From positions 186,001-250,000 of the forward strand of contig NZ_JACOON010000002.1 of the NCBI RefSeq assembly GCF_014287795.1: DNA of 64,000 bases. Direction: 5' to 3'. The notes under the pieces are model-generated. The model searched no databases and was not told the origin of the DNA. It was given only the letters and a program-made list of their open reading frames with translations. The stretch is from Christensenella tenuis (GTDB lineage: Bacteria; Bacillota; Clostridia; Christensenellales; Christensenellaceae). Shown here piece by piece: positions 7,965 through 16,395 of this stretch. The translations under genes were made by a program, and so were the position numbers. How positions within the stretch are numbered: the stretch's first letter is position 1; each line of letters opens with the position of its first letter.

Positions 7965-8331
7965 ATTCACTTGGCTGAGCCGATGGATCGGGAGTGGCTG
8001 ATGGCTCCACACCGTCCGAAGGGGCCGCGGATGCGGAATCGCCGTTTTCCGGGAATACATATTTTTTTTCTCCGGGCTTCAGCCAACCGAGACGTTCGCG
8101 CGCTTCACGCTCCACATACTCGTCGCTTCCGATGTAATCCCGTTCATTTTTATAATAGTCAATTTCTTTGTTCAGTGCGTCCTGTTCTTCAAGCAATTGC
8201 TGCTGTTTGGTTTGCTGGGTGGCAAGGATTGTTTGCTGGTTGAAGAACGTTAAACTGGCGTACACAAGTACACCTAGCAAAACAAATATTTTAATTCGGT
8301 TAAAACGAAATGTTTTTTTCTTCTTTGCCAT
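7963..8331 (-). CDS. DivIC/FtsB-like septum formation protein
   Basis: 122 residues. A basic cytoplasmic start (MAKKKKTFRFNRIK) precedes one membrane segment (about residues 14-30). A coiled coil (about 32-65) and the conserved patch EYVEREARERLGWLKPGEKKYVF follow in shortened order, and the C-terminus is Pro/Ser/Ala-rich. This is the DivIC/FtsB plan: a bitopic protein that joins FtsL and DivIB in the division complex. GGAGG lies 10 bases before the chosen ATG; a longer frame from 8391 lacks such a site. The acidic Pro-rich tail is longer than usual. Confidence 0.85.
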   Translation of the reverse strand: MAKKKKTFRFNRIKIFVLLGVLVYASLTFFNQQTILATQQTKQQQLLEEQDALNKEIDYYKNERDYIGSDEYVEREARERLGWLKPGEKKYVFPENGDSASAAPSDGVEPSATPDPSAQPSE

Positions 8332-8442
8332 AGGGCAAATCCTCCACTGATTATCTATAACATAACACACTCCGACCTGTTCTTCAAGCAAAATTCCAAT
8401 ACCCGCAGGGGGGAGGCTTAATCTTAATTTTTTACGAAAGTG

Positions 8443-8471
8443 TTTAAAAAGTATGAAGTAAGTGCTATAAT
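8443..8471 (+). promoter_or_regulatory. Probable promoter of the DUF3048 lipoprotein gene
   Basis: TTTAAA, 17 bases, TATAAT (8466-8471). The -35 box is weak and the -10 box is perfect. Confidence 0.55.
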
Positions 8472-8562
8472 AATACCTGATTTTGCAGATTCAACAAACT
8501 GGCTGCAAATAGTCCGGTTATACCGGGCTGCAGGGAAAACAAAAAGAAAGGTTCTGTATTTT

Positions 8563-9705
8563 ATGAAGAAAATTTTAATCGTAATGCTTGCAGTTCTTCT
8601 GGCATGCAGCATATTCGCGGCTTGCTCCAAGCCTGCGGAGGAAGAACCGTCGGTACAGCCGACCGTAATTACGGCGGAAACGCCGCAGCCTACGGAAGCT
8701 GCTACCACGACTCCCGATGCGGTGCCGACGGATGTATCGCCGACAACGGGGCTTCCGGGCAACACGACGTATAAACCCATTATGGTACAAATTGACAATG
8801 CGGACGCAGCCCGTCCGCAGACTGGGATCAGCTATGCAGATATTGTCTATGAGACGGATGTTGACGGCAGCGATACGCGGCTTACCGCACTTTATAACGA
8901 CCAGATCAACGGAGACGCTCCCGAAGAGCTGGTTGTTGGGCCGGTACGTTCTTCGCGGTATTACCACCAGTGGATCCAGGAGGAATGGGATGCCCTTTAT
9001 GTGCACATGGGAGGGCCGGACCAGACCTCAAAGGACGAAACCGATATCTGGGGTTCCAGCAGCGAACATATCCAACAGCGCATCAATGGCGCGGGCAGGC
9101 ATGCCTCCAATGAAGGGCTGTTCTTCCCGCTGAAAGACGGCTATTCCCAGTCTGATTATGCGGGGATCGACCTTATGGAAGCACTTGACGTTTACGATTA
9201 CGAGCCGCAGGCGCTCCAGTCCTTTACGTTCTATCCGCAGCAGGATTATGCGGACCAGCCGGAAATTTCAGAAATTGGGTTGAATTTTTTTGGGAATAAA
9301 ACCGCGCTGGCATCGTATGAGTATGATAGTGCCAAAGATAAGCTCCTCCGCTCAACGAGGGGCAAGGAACACACGGATGCCGCGACAGGAGACCAGATTG
9401 AGGTCCAGAACGTGATTGTGCAGTTCGTAAATGATTCGGCTGCAAACGACGGCCCGGGCAGCGACCGCCGGATCGTAGACGTAAAGGGCAGCGGAGACGC
9501 GCTCTTCGTGATCCACGGCAAGCTGATGAAAGGAACGTGGGAGCGTCCGACGTATGATAGCGCAACTTCCTACAAGCTGGAAAGCGCGGAAGAAATCACG
9601 CTCGCGCCCGGAAACACCTGGATTTCCATGCTCTCGTCGGATAAGGACGTAAATGTCACATACGCAGACGGGTCGGAGGAAACGATCAGCGGAGAAGCAA
9701 ACTGA
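8563..9705 (+). CDS. DUF3048 (YerB-like) lipoprotein
   Basis: 380 residues. A lipoprotein signal ends in FAAC with Cys21 as the lipidated residue. A Pro/Thr/Glu-rich linker (to about residue 65) and the DUF3048 domain follow, recognisable by VQIDNADAARPQTGISYADIVYE in its opening part, the VGPVRSSRYYH segment and the C-terminal GTWERP block. The protein is outside the cell, held in the membrane by the lipid. The start is chosen at the lipoprotein Met with AGAAAGG upstream; the longer frame from 8440 would bury the signal. The function of DUF3048 is not established. It is monocistronic between a promoter and a terminator. Confidence 0.88.
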   Translation: MKKILIVMLAVLLACSIFAACSKPAEEEPSVQPTVITAETPQPTEAATTTPDAVPTDVSPTTGLPGNTTYKPIMVQIDNADAARPQTGISYADIVYETDVDGSDTRLTALYNDQINGDAPEELVVGPVRSSRYYHQWIQEEWDALYVHMGGPDQTSKDETDIWGSSSEHIQQRINGAGRHASNEGLFFPLKDGYSQSDYAGIDLMEALDVYDYEPQALQSFTFYPQQDYADQPEISEIGLNFFGNKTALASYEYDSAKDKLLRSTRGKEHTDAATGDQIEVQNVIVQFVNDSAANDGPGSDRRIVDVKGSGDALFVIHGKLMKGTWERPTYDSATSYKLESAEEITLAPGNTWISMLSSDKDVNVTYADGSEETISGEAN

Positions 9706-9747
9706 GGCATTCCCCGCCAGTAAAAAGCAAATAAATTTCAGGACGGA

Positions 9748-9776
9748 AAAGGCTGCTCGCAAGAGCAGCCTTTATT
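9748..9776 (+). terminator. Terminator of the DUF3048 gene
   Basis: An 11-bp perfect stem (AAAGGCTGCTC with GAGCAGCCTTT) with a 4-base loop and T-rich tail. Confidence 0.9.
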
Positions 9777-9781
9777 ATTGG

Positions 9782-9811
9782 TTGCGCAAATAACAGGATT
9801 TCATATATAAT
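9782..9811 (+). promoter_or_regulatory. Probable glnA promoter
   Basis: TTGCGC at 9782-9787, an 18-base spacer and TATAAT at 9806-9811, about 30 bases before the ATG. I saw no GlnR-type palindrome around it. Confidence 0.55.
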
Positions 9812-9842
9812 AGTAATATCGTTAAATACGGAGGAGAATAGA

Positions 9843-11174
9843 ATGCCAAAATATACGAAGGCAGAATTACATAAGATTATCGATGAAAATGATATCAAGT
9901 TCCTGCGCCTGCAGTTCACCGATATCTTTGGAATACTGAAGAATATAACGGTTATGACCTCGAAGCTTGACAGCATCATCGAGCAGGGATGCATGTTTGA
10001 CGGTTCATCTATCGATGGCTTTGCGCGTATTGAAGAGTCGGATATGATGCTGCTCCCCGATCTTGATACCTTTGAGATTTTTCCGTGGTCAAACCCCAAG
10101 GGACGTACCGCGCGGTTTATCTGCGACGTTTATATGCCGGATGGAACGCCATATGAAGGATGCCCGCGGCATATTTTAAAGCGCCAGCTTGCGAAAGCAA
10201 AAGAAATGGGCTATACAATGGATGTTGGCCCGGAATGCGAATTTTTTCTGTTCCACAAGGATGAGCATAATAAGGCGACAATCGAGACAAACGATGACGG
10301 CGGATATTTTGACCTTGCCCCCCTCGACATGGGCGGCGCAGCGCGCCGGGATATTTGCCTTGCACTGGAAGAAATGGGTTTCGAGATCGAAGCGTCCCAT
10401 CATGAATGTGCGGCAGGGCAGCACGAGATTGATTTTAAATACGGAAATGCGCTCAAAATGGCAGATGACGTCATGACCTTTAAAATTGTTGTCAAACGCA
10501 TTGCGCAGGATCATCACCGCCATGCAACGTTTATGCCCAAGCCGATTTACGGCATTGCCGGAAGCGGGATGCATATTAATATGTCCCTGTGCACGGGAGA
10601 GGGGAATGCATTCTGTGATAAATCCGATGAGCTCGGGCTTTCCAAAGAAGCCTACGGTTTTATGGCGGGCATACTCAAGCATGCGCGCGGCCTGTCTCTG
10701 CTCACCAACCCGACGATCAATTCCTATAAGCGCCTTGTGCCGGGCTTTGAAGCACCGTGCTATATTGCATGGTCGGCAAAGAACCGCAGCCCGCTGATTC
10801 GCGTACCGTTCGCGCGCGGCGCGGCGACCAGAATCGAGATGCGCAATCCAGACCCAACGGCCAATCCTTACCTCGCGTATGCAGGCGCGCTTGCGGCCGG
10901 GTTGGAGGGAATCCGCGAAGGGCTTACGCCGCCGCCGCCGGTAAATAAGAATATTTATACCCTGTCGGAAGAGGAAAAGAAAAAGCATATGATTCGCCGC
11001 GTACCGCAGAATCTGTTCGACGCGATCAATGATTTCAAGGAAGATCCGTTGATGCGGGAAGTCCTCGGAAACGGAACATATGAAAAATACCTCAAAGGCA
11101 AAAAACAGGAGTGGGCCGATTACTCCACCTGTGTCCATGAGTGGGAGCGCCAGCATTACCTGACAAGATATTAG
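9843..11174 (+). CDS. glnA: Glutamine synthetase, type I-alpha
   Basis: 443 residues, the normal length of the alpha subtype, which lacks the adenylylation loop of the beta type. It makes glutamine from glutamate, ammonia and ATP as a cytosolic dodecamer. Visible blocks are FDGSSIDGFARIEESDM, the metal-site VGPECEFFLF, HHECAAGQHEIDF, KPIYGIAGSGMHINMSL and the C-terminal RIEMRNPDPTANPYLA. The ribosome site is GGAGGAGAATAG. It is monocistronic with its own promoter and terminator. GlnR is not nearby, and the C-terminal Arg finger region expected of the feedback-regulated Bacillota enzymes appears intact. Confidence 0.97.
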   Translation: MPKYTKAELHKIIDENDIKFLRLQFTDIFGILKNITVMTSKLDSIIEQGCMFDGSSIDGFARIEESDMMLLPDLDTFEIFPWSNPKGRTARFICDVYMPDGTPYEGCPRHILKRQLAKAKEMGYTMDVGPECEFFLFHKDEHNKATIETNDDGGYFDLAPLDMGGAARRDICLALEEMGFEIEASHHECAAGQHEIDFKYGNALKMADDVMTFKIVVKRIAQDHHRHATFMPKPIYGIAGSGMHINMSLCTGEGNAFCDKSDELGLSKEAYGFMAGILKHARGLSLLTNPTINSYKRLVPGFEAPCYIAWSAKNRSPLIRVPFARGAATRIEMRNPDPTANPYLAYAGALAAGLEGIREGLTPPPPVNKNIYTLSEEEKKKHMIRRVPQNLFDAINDFKEDPLMREVLGNGTYEKYLKGKKQEWADYSTCVHEWERQHYLTRY

Positions 11175-11182
11175 GCACGTGC

Positions 11183-11219
11183 GCCGGTCTGGAAAATTCC
11201 GGGCCGGCATATTTTTTTG
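11183..11219 (+). terminator. glnA terminator
   Basis: A 12-bp stem with two G-T pairs (GCCGGTCTGGAA with TTCCGGGCCGGC) followed by ATATTTTTTTG. Confidence 0.88.
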
Positions 11220-11248
11220 TTGACAAATCAGCCATTATCTACTAAAAT
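11220..11248 (+). promoter_or_regulatory. tRNA-Glu promoter
   Basis: TTGACA at 11220-11225, 17 bases, TAAAAT at 11243-11248. It lies 23 bases before the tRNA and begins directly after the glnA terminator. Confidence 0.85.
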
Positions 11249-11271
11249 TATTAGTGCTATCAAAAAAGGAT

Positions 11272-11346
11272 GGCCCCATGGTCAAGCGGTTAAGACGTAG
11301 CCCTCTCACGGCTGAATCTCGGGTTCGATTCCCGGTGGGGTCACCA
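11272..11346 (+). tRNA. tRNA-Glu (CTC)
   Basis: 75 bases with encoded CCA. The acceptor stem is GGCCCCA/TGGGGTC, the anticodon loop CTCTCAC gives anticodon CTC, and the T-arm is CGGGTTCGATTCCCG. Its position next to glnA is common but has no known mechanistic meaning. Confidence 0.96.
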
Positions 11347-11366
11347 CGCCGGAGTAAGCTCCGCAA

Positions 11367-11399
11367 ACAAAAATCCCGCGCAAACGCGCGGGATTTTTG
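11367..11399 (+). terminator. tRNA-Glu terminator
   Basis: AAAAATCCCGCGC pairs with the matching GCGCGGGATTTTT around a 3-4-base loop. The descending arm supplies the T run. Confidence 0.88.
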
Positions 11400-11425
11400 T
11401 TTGCTGCGATGCTGCGCATCCTCTT

Positions 11426-11471
11426 CCCCGGCGAATTCGAATGGAGCGTTAGCGAAATGAGTTCGCCGGGG
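11426..11471. repeat. 46-base imperfect palindrome after tRNA-Glu
   Basis: Outer arms CCCCGGCGAA (11426-11435) and TTCGCCGGGG (11462-11471) are perfect complements. Inside, TTCG (11436) and CGAA (11453) can extend a second stem. It lies in a 400-base gap before the DUF1361 gene and has no T run, so it does not look like a simple terminator. It resembles a REP-like or small mobile repeat, but I found no second copy here. The remainder of the gap (to 11820) shows nothing further. Confidence 0.55.
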
Positions 11472-11820
11472 CCATTTTATCTGTACCTATTTTATATCAA
11501 TGGCACATGCCGCGGCAAACTACGCTGTATAGAAAGCCCGCGGTGCATACCGAGGGCTTTTGCGTTCACTCCATTGTTGCTCCTCCATGCTCCCGGCTAA
11601 AACATTCGCTCATCTTTCGCTTGCTTAACACCTCTTGCGAAAGCGGGTGATGGGAACAGGAGATCATTTTCGTTCAATTTCCCCCATGCGAAGCCTGCAT
11701 TGCGCTGGACTTGCCAGCCGCCTTTTTATATCCGGTAAATATAGTTCCATTTAATATAAACGTTTAGAATGGGCACAGGCGTTTATGTTGAAATTATCGT
11801 GACTGAAAGGAGGGCACATA

Positions 11821-12519
11821 ATGTTTATATTGATTCTGGGGATCGCCGCTATCAATTTGTTCGCGGTATTGCTTATTGTGCTGCGGCCCAGGCTTTTCGG
11901 GGTAAAACTCTATAAACCAATGCTGAAAAACATGGGGCTGTCCCTGCTGCCGCTTTTGGTGCTGATTACGACAATCGTCCTGATGATCGCTGTTCTGGCT
12001 TACGTAAACCCCATCTTGGGATTCGTAATCGGAATCGTAGGAGTGGCTTCGTGGCTGATGCTTCTTCCAAATGCCGGATATCTGGTGACGGAGCTTAACT
12101 TAAATCATAGAACAGTAGATAAAAAGGAAGTCCCTATATGGTACGACATCATCGCCGTATTGTCCCTTTCTATGTCTGGTGTGATGAACACTTTGCTCAA
12201 TGTGATGATGCTCCAATTAATCTATGCGGTGATTGTCCATCCAAGCAATGCGTTTGATCTGGGGTTTGTCAATAACAGGAACCTCTGGATTATTATTAGC
12301 GTGGTATTCCTCTTGATTAGCTTCGGCATCTATATCGGGCGGTATTTGCGCTTCAATAGTTGGGATATCCTCAAGCCGCGCCGCTTTATCGGCATTCTGA
12401 AGAAGCATTTCGCGCAGCCGGGCAAGAAAAAAGAATTGTTTGTATTTATGGCCTGCTATACGGTTTTCTTCCTCATCATGTACCTGATCGTTGTATGGCC
12501 GGTCCTTACCGTCAGATAA
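11821..12519 (+). CDS. DUF1361 integral membrane protein
   Basis: 232 residues with about six hydrophobic segments. The family signature is the segment LPNAGYLVTELNLNHR with PIWYD shortly after, and GIYIGRYLRFNSWDILKPR near residue 175. The biochemical role of DUF1361 proteins is unknown. The start has a strong site (AAAGGAGGGCACATA). No operon partner is visible, and a gene-poor stretch follows. Confidence 0.85.
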   Translation: MFILILGIAAINLFAVLLIVLRPRLFGVKLYKPMLKNMGLSLLPLLVLITTIVLMIAVLAYVNPILGFVIGIVGVASWLMLLPNAGYLVTELNLNHRTVDKKEVPIWYDIIAVLSLSMSGVMNTLLNVMMLQLIYAVIVHPSNAFDLGFVNNRNLWIIISVVFLLISFGIYIGRYLRFNSWDILKPRRFIGILKKHFAQPGKKKELFVFMACYTVFFLIMYLIVVWPVLTVR

Positions 12520-13499
12520 ATCCGTGGAAACTGGTTCGGAAGTTTATCCCATCAAAAAAGAATATACATAAATGAAGAAAATATAATCGGGGCAAGGGAG
12601 TATAAGGATGAAATGCACGACAAATGTTTTCCCTCATAGTCCGCTATCGCCTTGCGTAGCATGGCTTTCGTTTCCTCTTTGTATCAACAAACTCTTTCTG
12701 CACCTTCCCCACGTTTTCATTCTTGATATAAAAGCGTCTGTCCCATCCTTTGTCTTTCTTACAGAACCTTTTGCCAGAGATATGGTAGAGTTCCACACCG
12801 TGTAGCAGCTAATGATAATAGAATAAGGCAAAGGAAACCCGTCATTTGCAGGACACCGTATTGCCGAAGCGAAAAGAACAGCTTGCCGACACCAAAAACT
12901 GCAGGATTACCACCTCCCCGCTCAATCTGTGCCAACATACTAACATCGCTTAATTTTGAAGGTTCATCCATACTCAATTCATTTTTTCTCGTAGCGACTT
13001 TATATTATAGGTTACGATCTGATTCATTGTATGCAAATTTTATCCTCCTGCTTGACAATATGTATTATTATATTGTAAACGATAGAAACTCCATTATATT
13101 ATCTATATTATTGTTCAATCCTCTCGCAGTTCGTACCCTAGCCCTTTTTATCATCATAGATGTACTTGTCATTAAAAGATCCTCTGTCATAATATATTCG
13201 CACATACATTACAGTTCTCCGATTGTCATACTCTGTTATATCTTGTTATGAAATTTTCTTGCCCTTGCCTCTGTTATTATGAACAGTCAGGGAAAAGAGT
13301 AAGTTTGTGTGCTGCGAATACATTGCAATAAAATCCTTTGTTTTCAAGACATTCAGGGGATTTTATTAGAACATTGTTACCTCTGCAGGTGTGAAATTCA
13401 AAATTGAATCGGATCTGCACGCTAAGAAGAGAAGCAGACAGGAACGCTTTGGAAACGGCATTTTTTCTATTTTTTAGGAGCATATTCGGTGGCAAAATA
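12520..13499. other. Gene-poor AT-rich stretch, possibly decayed
   Basis: Nearly 1 kb with no convincing gene. Between 12600 and 12980 the minus strand gives short open pieces in different frames that look protein-like. One reads MDEPSKLSDVSMLAQIERG (from about 12974), another carries the Lys-rich ETKAMLRKAIADYEGKH; both are interrupted by stops. They could be remains of a mobile-element gene, but I cannot name one. From 12980 on the sequence is simply AT-rich. The open frame of 122 codons at 12883-13251 (+) lacks a ribosome site and a domain, and I reject it. Confidence 0.45.
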
Positions 13500-13511
13500 T
13501 AAAACGTTTCA
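13500..13511. promoter_or_regulatory. Candidate LacI-family operator upstream of the repressor gene
   Basis: TAAAACGTTTCA, within the longer string ATAAAACGTTTCAAATT. The same 17 bases, with one C/T change, recur at 14882-14898 in front of the sugar operon. The central AAACGTTT is the CpG-centred palindrome typical of LacI/GalR-family sites. It lies 18 bases upstream of the repressor's -35 box. Confidence 0.7.
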
Positions 13512-13528
13512 AATTCCTAAAAAAAGTG

Positions 13529-13557
13529 TTGATTTTTATAGAAATATAAAATATAAT
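13529..13557 (+). promoter_or_regulatory. Promoter of the lacI-type gene
   Basis: TTGATT at 13529-13534, 17 bases, TATAAT at 13552-13557. This leaves a leader of about 135 bases before the ATG. Confidence 0.65.
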
Positions 13558-13701
13558 ATAAATAATAGATGAAATATAACGAAAACACACACAATTTATT
13601 TATAAATTATCTATTCAAGTAAAAATTAAAGAGATTGATCCTTTTATATAGTATAGGAACAGAATGCGTCATCAAAATTTGAAAGGTTTTAAATCGACGA
13701 A

Positions 13702-14751
13702 ATGATTCGCAAAAGGGCAGCCACCATCATAGACGTTGCGAAACAGGCCAATGTCTCTATCGGAACAGTTTCAAATGTACTCAACCATGCGGCCAACGTA
13801 TCGGAAAAGACGAAACGCAAGGTTGAAGAAGCAATAGGAATTCTGTCTTATTCACCCAATGATGCGGCGCGCAGTATTCGTACAGGCAGGACGCATTCTA
13901 TTGGAATCGTGGTTCCAGATATTATGAATGAATACTATGCCAAGACGATTCAGGCGCTTATGGATGCAGCCTATAAAGAAAATTATACGGCGCTTATCAC
14001 GTGCTTCAAAAACAGGCCACAATATGAAGAAAAGCTTCTCAATATGCTTATCGACCGCCGAGTGGAGGCGATCGGTATCATGGGTGGTGTCGAGGATAAC
14101 GAGCTGGTAAAGGAGGTGGCACAAAAGGTGCCTGTTTTGCTTATCGACCGCCGAATTGAGGGGAGTGGGCTGTCGGCAGTGCAATTCGATAACTGCAGTG
14201 CGCTTATGGAAATGGTAGCCGTGCTGAAAGAGGCGGGCTATCGAAAAATCGGCTATATGTCAGAAACACTTGCCATGACCAATATTGCGGATCGCTATCA
14301 GGGATTCCTGCAAGCTATGAAAGGAAACGGACTCGCGGTGGATGAAAGCTGCGTATGGCTCTCCAAAGACCTGCAGCTTGAAAAAAATCAGAACGGTTAT
14401 AAACTGATGAAAAAGATTTTAAATGAGCGGAAACGTTCAGAATTGCCAGAGGTTCTGCTCACGTCCTCAGACCTCATCGCGGTAGGCGTTATGGACGCGG
14501 TAAAAGAGGCTGGTTTCCGCATTCCGCACGACATAGGAATTGTCGGCTTTGATAACATCACACTTTCCAACCATACCTTTCCCACCCTTACCACAGTGGA
14601 ACAGGATATGGAAACAATCGGTAAAACGAGCTGGGATGTCATCCGTCAGCTCATGAAACGTAGAACAAAAATCGTACATGAAATCACATTAGAGCAAGGA
14701 CTTGTATTCCGGGATTCCTGTAAACTCCCGGAACGGATCAAAAACCGGTAA
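13702..14751 (+). CDS. LacI/GalR-family repressor of the sugar locus
   Basis: 349 residues. The N-terminal helix-turn-helix is TIIDVAKQANVSIGTVSNVLN (about residues 8-28), a hinge region SPNDAARSIRTGRT follows, and from residue 65 a type 1 periplasmic-binding-like effector domain begins with the usual SIGIVVPDIMNEYY. The GIVGFDNITLSN block near residue 280 is typical of the family. It sits directly upstream of the operon at 14927-23092 and in the same direction, with matching palindromes at both promoters. The likely role is repression of the operon and of itself, released by an intermediate of the imported sugar. The ribosome site GAAAGG is somewhat distant from the ATG. Confidence 0.93.
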   Translation: MIRKRAATIIDVAKQANVSIGTVSNVLNHAANVSEKTKRKVEEAIGILSYSPNDAARSIRTGRTHSIGIVVPDIMNEYYAKTIQALMDAAYKENYTALITCFKNRPQYEEKLLNMLIDRRVEAIGIMGGVEDNELVKEVAQKVPVLLIDRRIEGSGLSAVQFDNCSALMEMVAVLKEAGYRKIGYMSETLAMTNIADRYQGFLQAMKGNGLAVDESCVWLSKDLQLEKNQNGYKLMKKILNERKRSELPEVLLTSSDLIAVGVMDAVKEAGFRIPHDIGIVGFDNITLSNHTFPTLTTVEQDMETIGKTSWDVIRQLMKRRTKIVHEITLEQGLVFRDSCKLPERIKNR

Positions 14752-14868
14752 TAGTGAAATCCCGGTAAACACGCAAAGATAACAAAACAATTTTTGAAAC
14801 GGCGTTTTTCAAAACGCATGCTTCGTGCAACCAAAATTCGGGGGCACAGAACAATACCGAAGGCGAAG

Positions 14869-14894
14869 TATAATCAAAAAAATAAAACGTTTTA
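14869..14894 (+). promoter_or_regulatory. -10 box and operator of the sugar operon
   Basis: TATAAT at 14869-14874, without a good -35 box, is followed by the perfect palindrome TAAAACGTTTTA at 14883-14894. The palindrome would cover the first transcribed bases, a classic position for a LacI-type repressor to block initiation. The weak -35 suggests an activator, or a low basal level. Confidence 0.7.
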
Positions 14895-14926
14895 AATTTA
14901 ATAACAGGTTAAAAGGAGGGGGAACA

Positions 14927-15979
14927 ATGGATTCAAAAACAAGGTTTTATCATGCAATGGAAGGAAAACCAATCGACCGTCTACCTATGTGGTATGGAGC
15001 AGAGCCTGACCTCACACATAATATCATGAAACTTCTTGGCGTAGAAACGGAAGAACAGATGATGCAGGAAATCCATGCGGATTTCCGCACGATCCGACCC
15101 AAATATATTGGACCGAAACTCGCTCGCTATGAGGACGGCACCTTTGATTCCATCTGGGGAATCCGCCGTGGCGGCGGATTTTGGGGGACGGCATTGAATC
15201 ACCCGTTGGAGCAGATAGAAGATGTGCGTGAGCTTGATAAATTCGAATGGCCGTCACCCGATCTGTTTGATGTGGAGTTTACGCCGGAGGAAATAGCGCT
15301 TTCAAAAGATTACGCAATCATTGGTGGGGAGTGGGCGCCCTTTTTCATTGAGGCTTATGAACTCGTAGGTATGGAAAAATTGCTTATGGATATGTATATT
15401 AACCCGGAACTTGCTATGGGACTGATTGAGAGGTGCCTTGATTTTCATCTTGAAATCAATGAACGGCTGTTTCCGAAATATGCCCAATATATTGATATGT
15501 ACTGGTTTGCGAACGACTATGGAATTACACGCGGCCTGCTGATGGACCCCGATATGTGGCGCAAGTATCTGAAACCACTTCAAAAAAAGCTGGCCGACCA
15601 AGGACATAAATACGGTATGAAGGTAGCCATGCATTCGTGTGGGGATATTACCTCTATCATCCCAGACTTGATCGATATCGGAATTGAGATTGTGAATCCG
15701 ATCCAGGTGAATTGTCCGGGGATGGATCCTCAAAAGCTGAAACGCGAATTCGGGAAAGATATCGTATTTTTTGGCGGAATTGATTACAACGAGCTTCTTT
15801 CAAACGGTACTCCAAGCGAGGTTAAGCAGGGCGTGAAGGATATGATCGATATCCTTGGCTACGACGGAAAAATGATTGTTGCGCCCACACATGATCTGCT
15901 AATGGGTGAAGTCCCGGCGGAAAATATGGTAATGCTGTACAAGACGGCATATGAATATTCTCCGAAATTTTTTGAATAA
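14927..15979 (+). CDS. Uroporphyrinogen-decarboxylase-superfamily protein, first copy
   Basis: 350 residues, a full-length UroD-type TIM barrel. The usual opening (MDSKTRFYHAMEGKPIDRLPMW) is present, and AMHSCGD near residue 233 carries the His-x-Cys pair seen in the zinc-binding corrinoid methyltransferases MtaA/MtbA. The later Cys of those enzymes is replaced by His in APTHDL. Related proteins in sugar loci have been annotated as UroD but are not haem enzymes; their substrates are unknown. No corrinoid protein gene is nearby. The start is fixed by AAAGGAGGGGGAA. It is the first gene of the operon, right behind the operator, so it is probably made in quantity. Confidence 0.9.
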   Translation: MDSKTRFYHAMEGKPIDRLPMWYGAEPDLTHNIMKLLGVETEEQMMQEIHADFRTIRPKYIGPKLARYEDGTFDSIWGIRRGGGFWGTALNHPLEQIEDVRELDKFEWPSPDLFDVEFTPEEIALSKDYAIIGGEWAPFFIEAYELVGMEKLLMDMYINPELAMGLIERCLDFHLEINERLFPKYAQYIDMYWFANDYGITRGLLMDPDMWRKYLKPLQKKLADQGHKYGMKVAMHSCGDITSIIPDLIDIGIEIVNPIQVNCPGMDPQKLKREFGKDIVFFGGIDYNELLSNGTPSEVKQGVKDMIDILGYDGKMIVAPTHDLLMGEVPAENMVMLYKTAYEYSPKFFE

Positions 15980-15992
15980 GGAGGGCATTGAT

Positions 15993-16346
15993 ATGAAACT
16001 TTACTGCGTTGTGAATGAACTGAAACCGGAACACGTAAAGGATTACAGTGAGTATCACAGGAATGCGCATAAAACAGAATGGAAAACACAGCTCAAAGTC
16101 TTGCGTGAAGCGGGAATGGAACTATGCAATGTGTACATTTGGAGAAACTATGCAATTATGGTCGTAGGATGTGAAGATCTTGACGAATGCTATCGCCGGC
16201 TTGCGACCATGGAGGACAACCTCCGCTGGCAGGAACTGATGAGCGGATTCTTCGCAGGACAGCCTAAATTTGATGGGACGGAAACAATTTCACTGGAACA
16301 GATTTTTGATTTGGCGGAACAATCCAAATTATGTTCAGCTGAGTAA
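15993..16346 (+). CDS. L-rhamnose mutarotase-like protein (RhaM family)
   Basis: 117 residues, close to the usual length of RhaM. It matches the family plan: LKPEHVKDYSEYHRNAH with the active-site-region Tyr and His, WKTQLKVLREAGM, NVYIWRNYAIM, and a final RWQELMSGFF block. RhaM interconverts alpha and beta anomers of L-rhamnose, but family members in other sugar loci may act on other 6-deoxy or pentose sugars. GGAGGGCATTGAT precedes the ATG, 13 bases after the upstream stop. It suggests that the sugar entering through the neighbouring ABC importer needs anomer conversion before the next step. Confidence 0.88.
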   Translation: MKLYCVVNELKPEHVKDYSEYHRNAHKTEWKTQLKVLREAGMELCNVYIWRNYAIMVVGCEDLDECYRRLATMEDNLRWQELMSGFFAGQPKFDGTETISLEQIFDLAEQSKLCSAE

Positions 16347-16395
16347 AGGGAAAAATACAAGGGGAGTCAGGACAAGAAAAAATGGAGGGAAAATA

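Noticed and set aside
10176..11210. 344-codon frame (-) opposite glnA
   Set aside because: Shadow of the high-GC glnA gene; no ribosome site and no family.
12883..13251. 122-codon frame (+) before the LacI gene
   Set aside because: AT-rich, no ribosome site, hydrophobic run produced by T-rich sequence. It is more likely an accidental frame.
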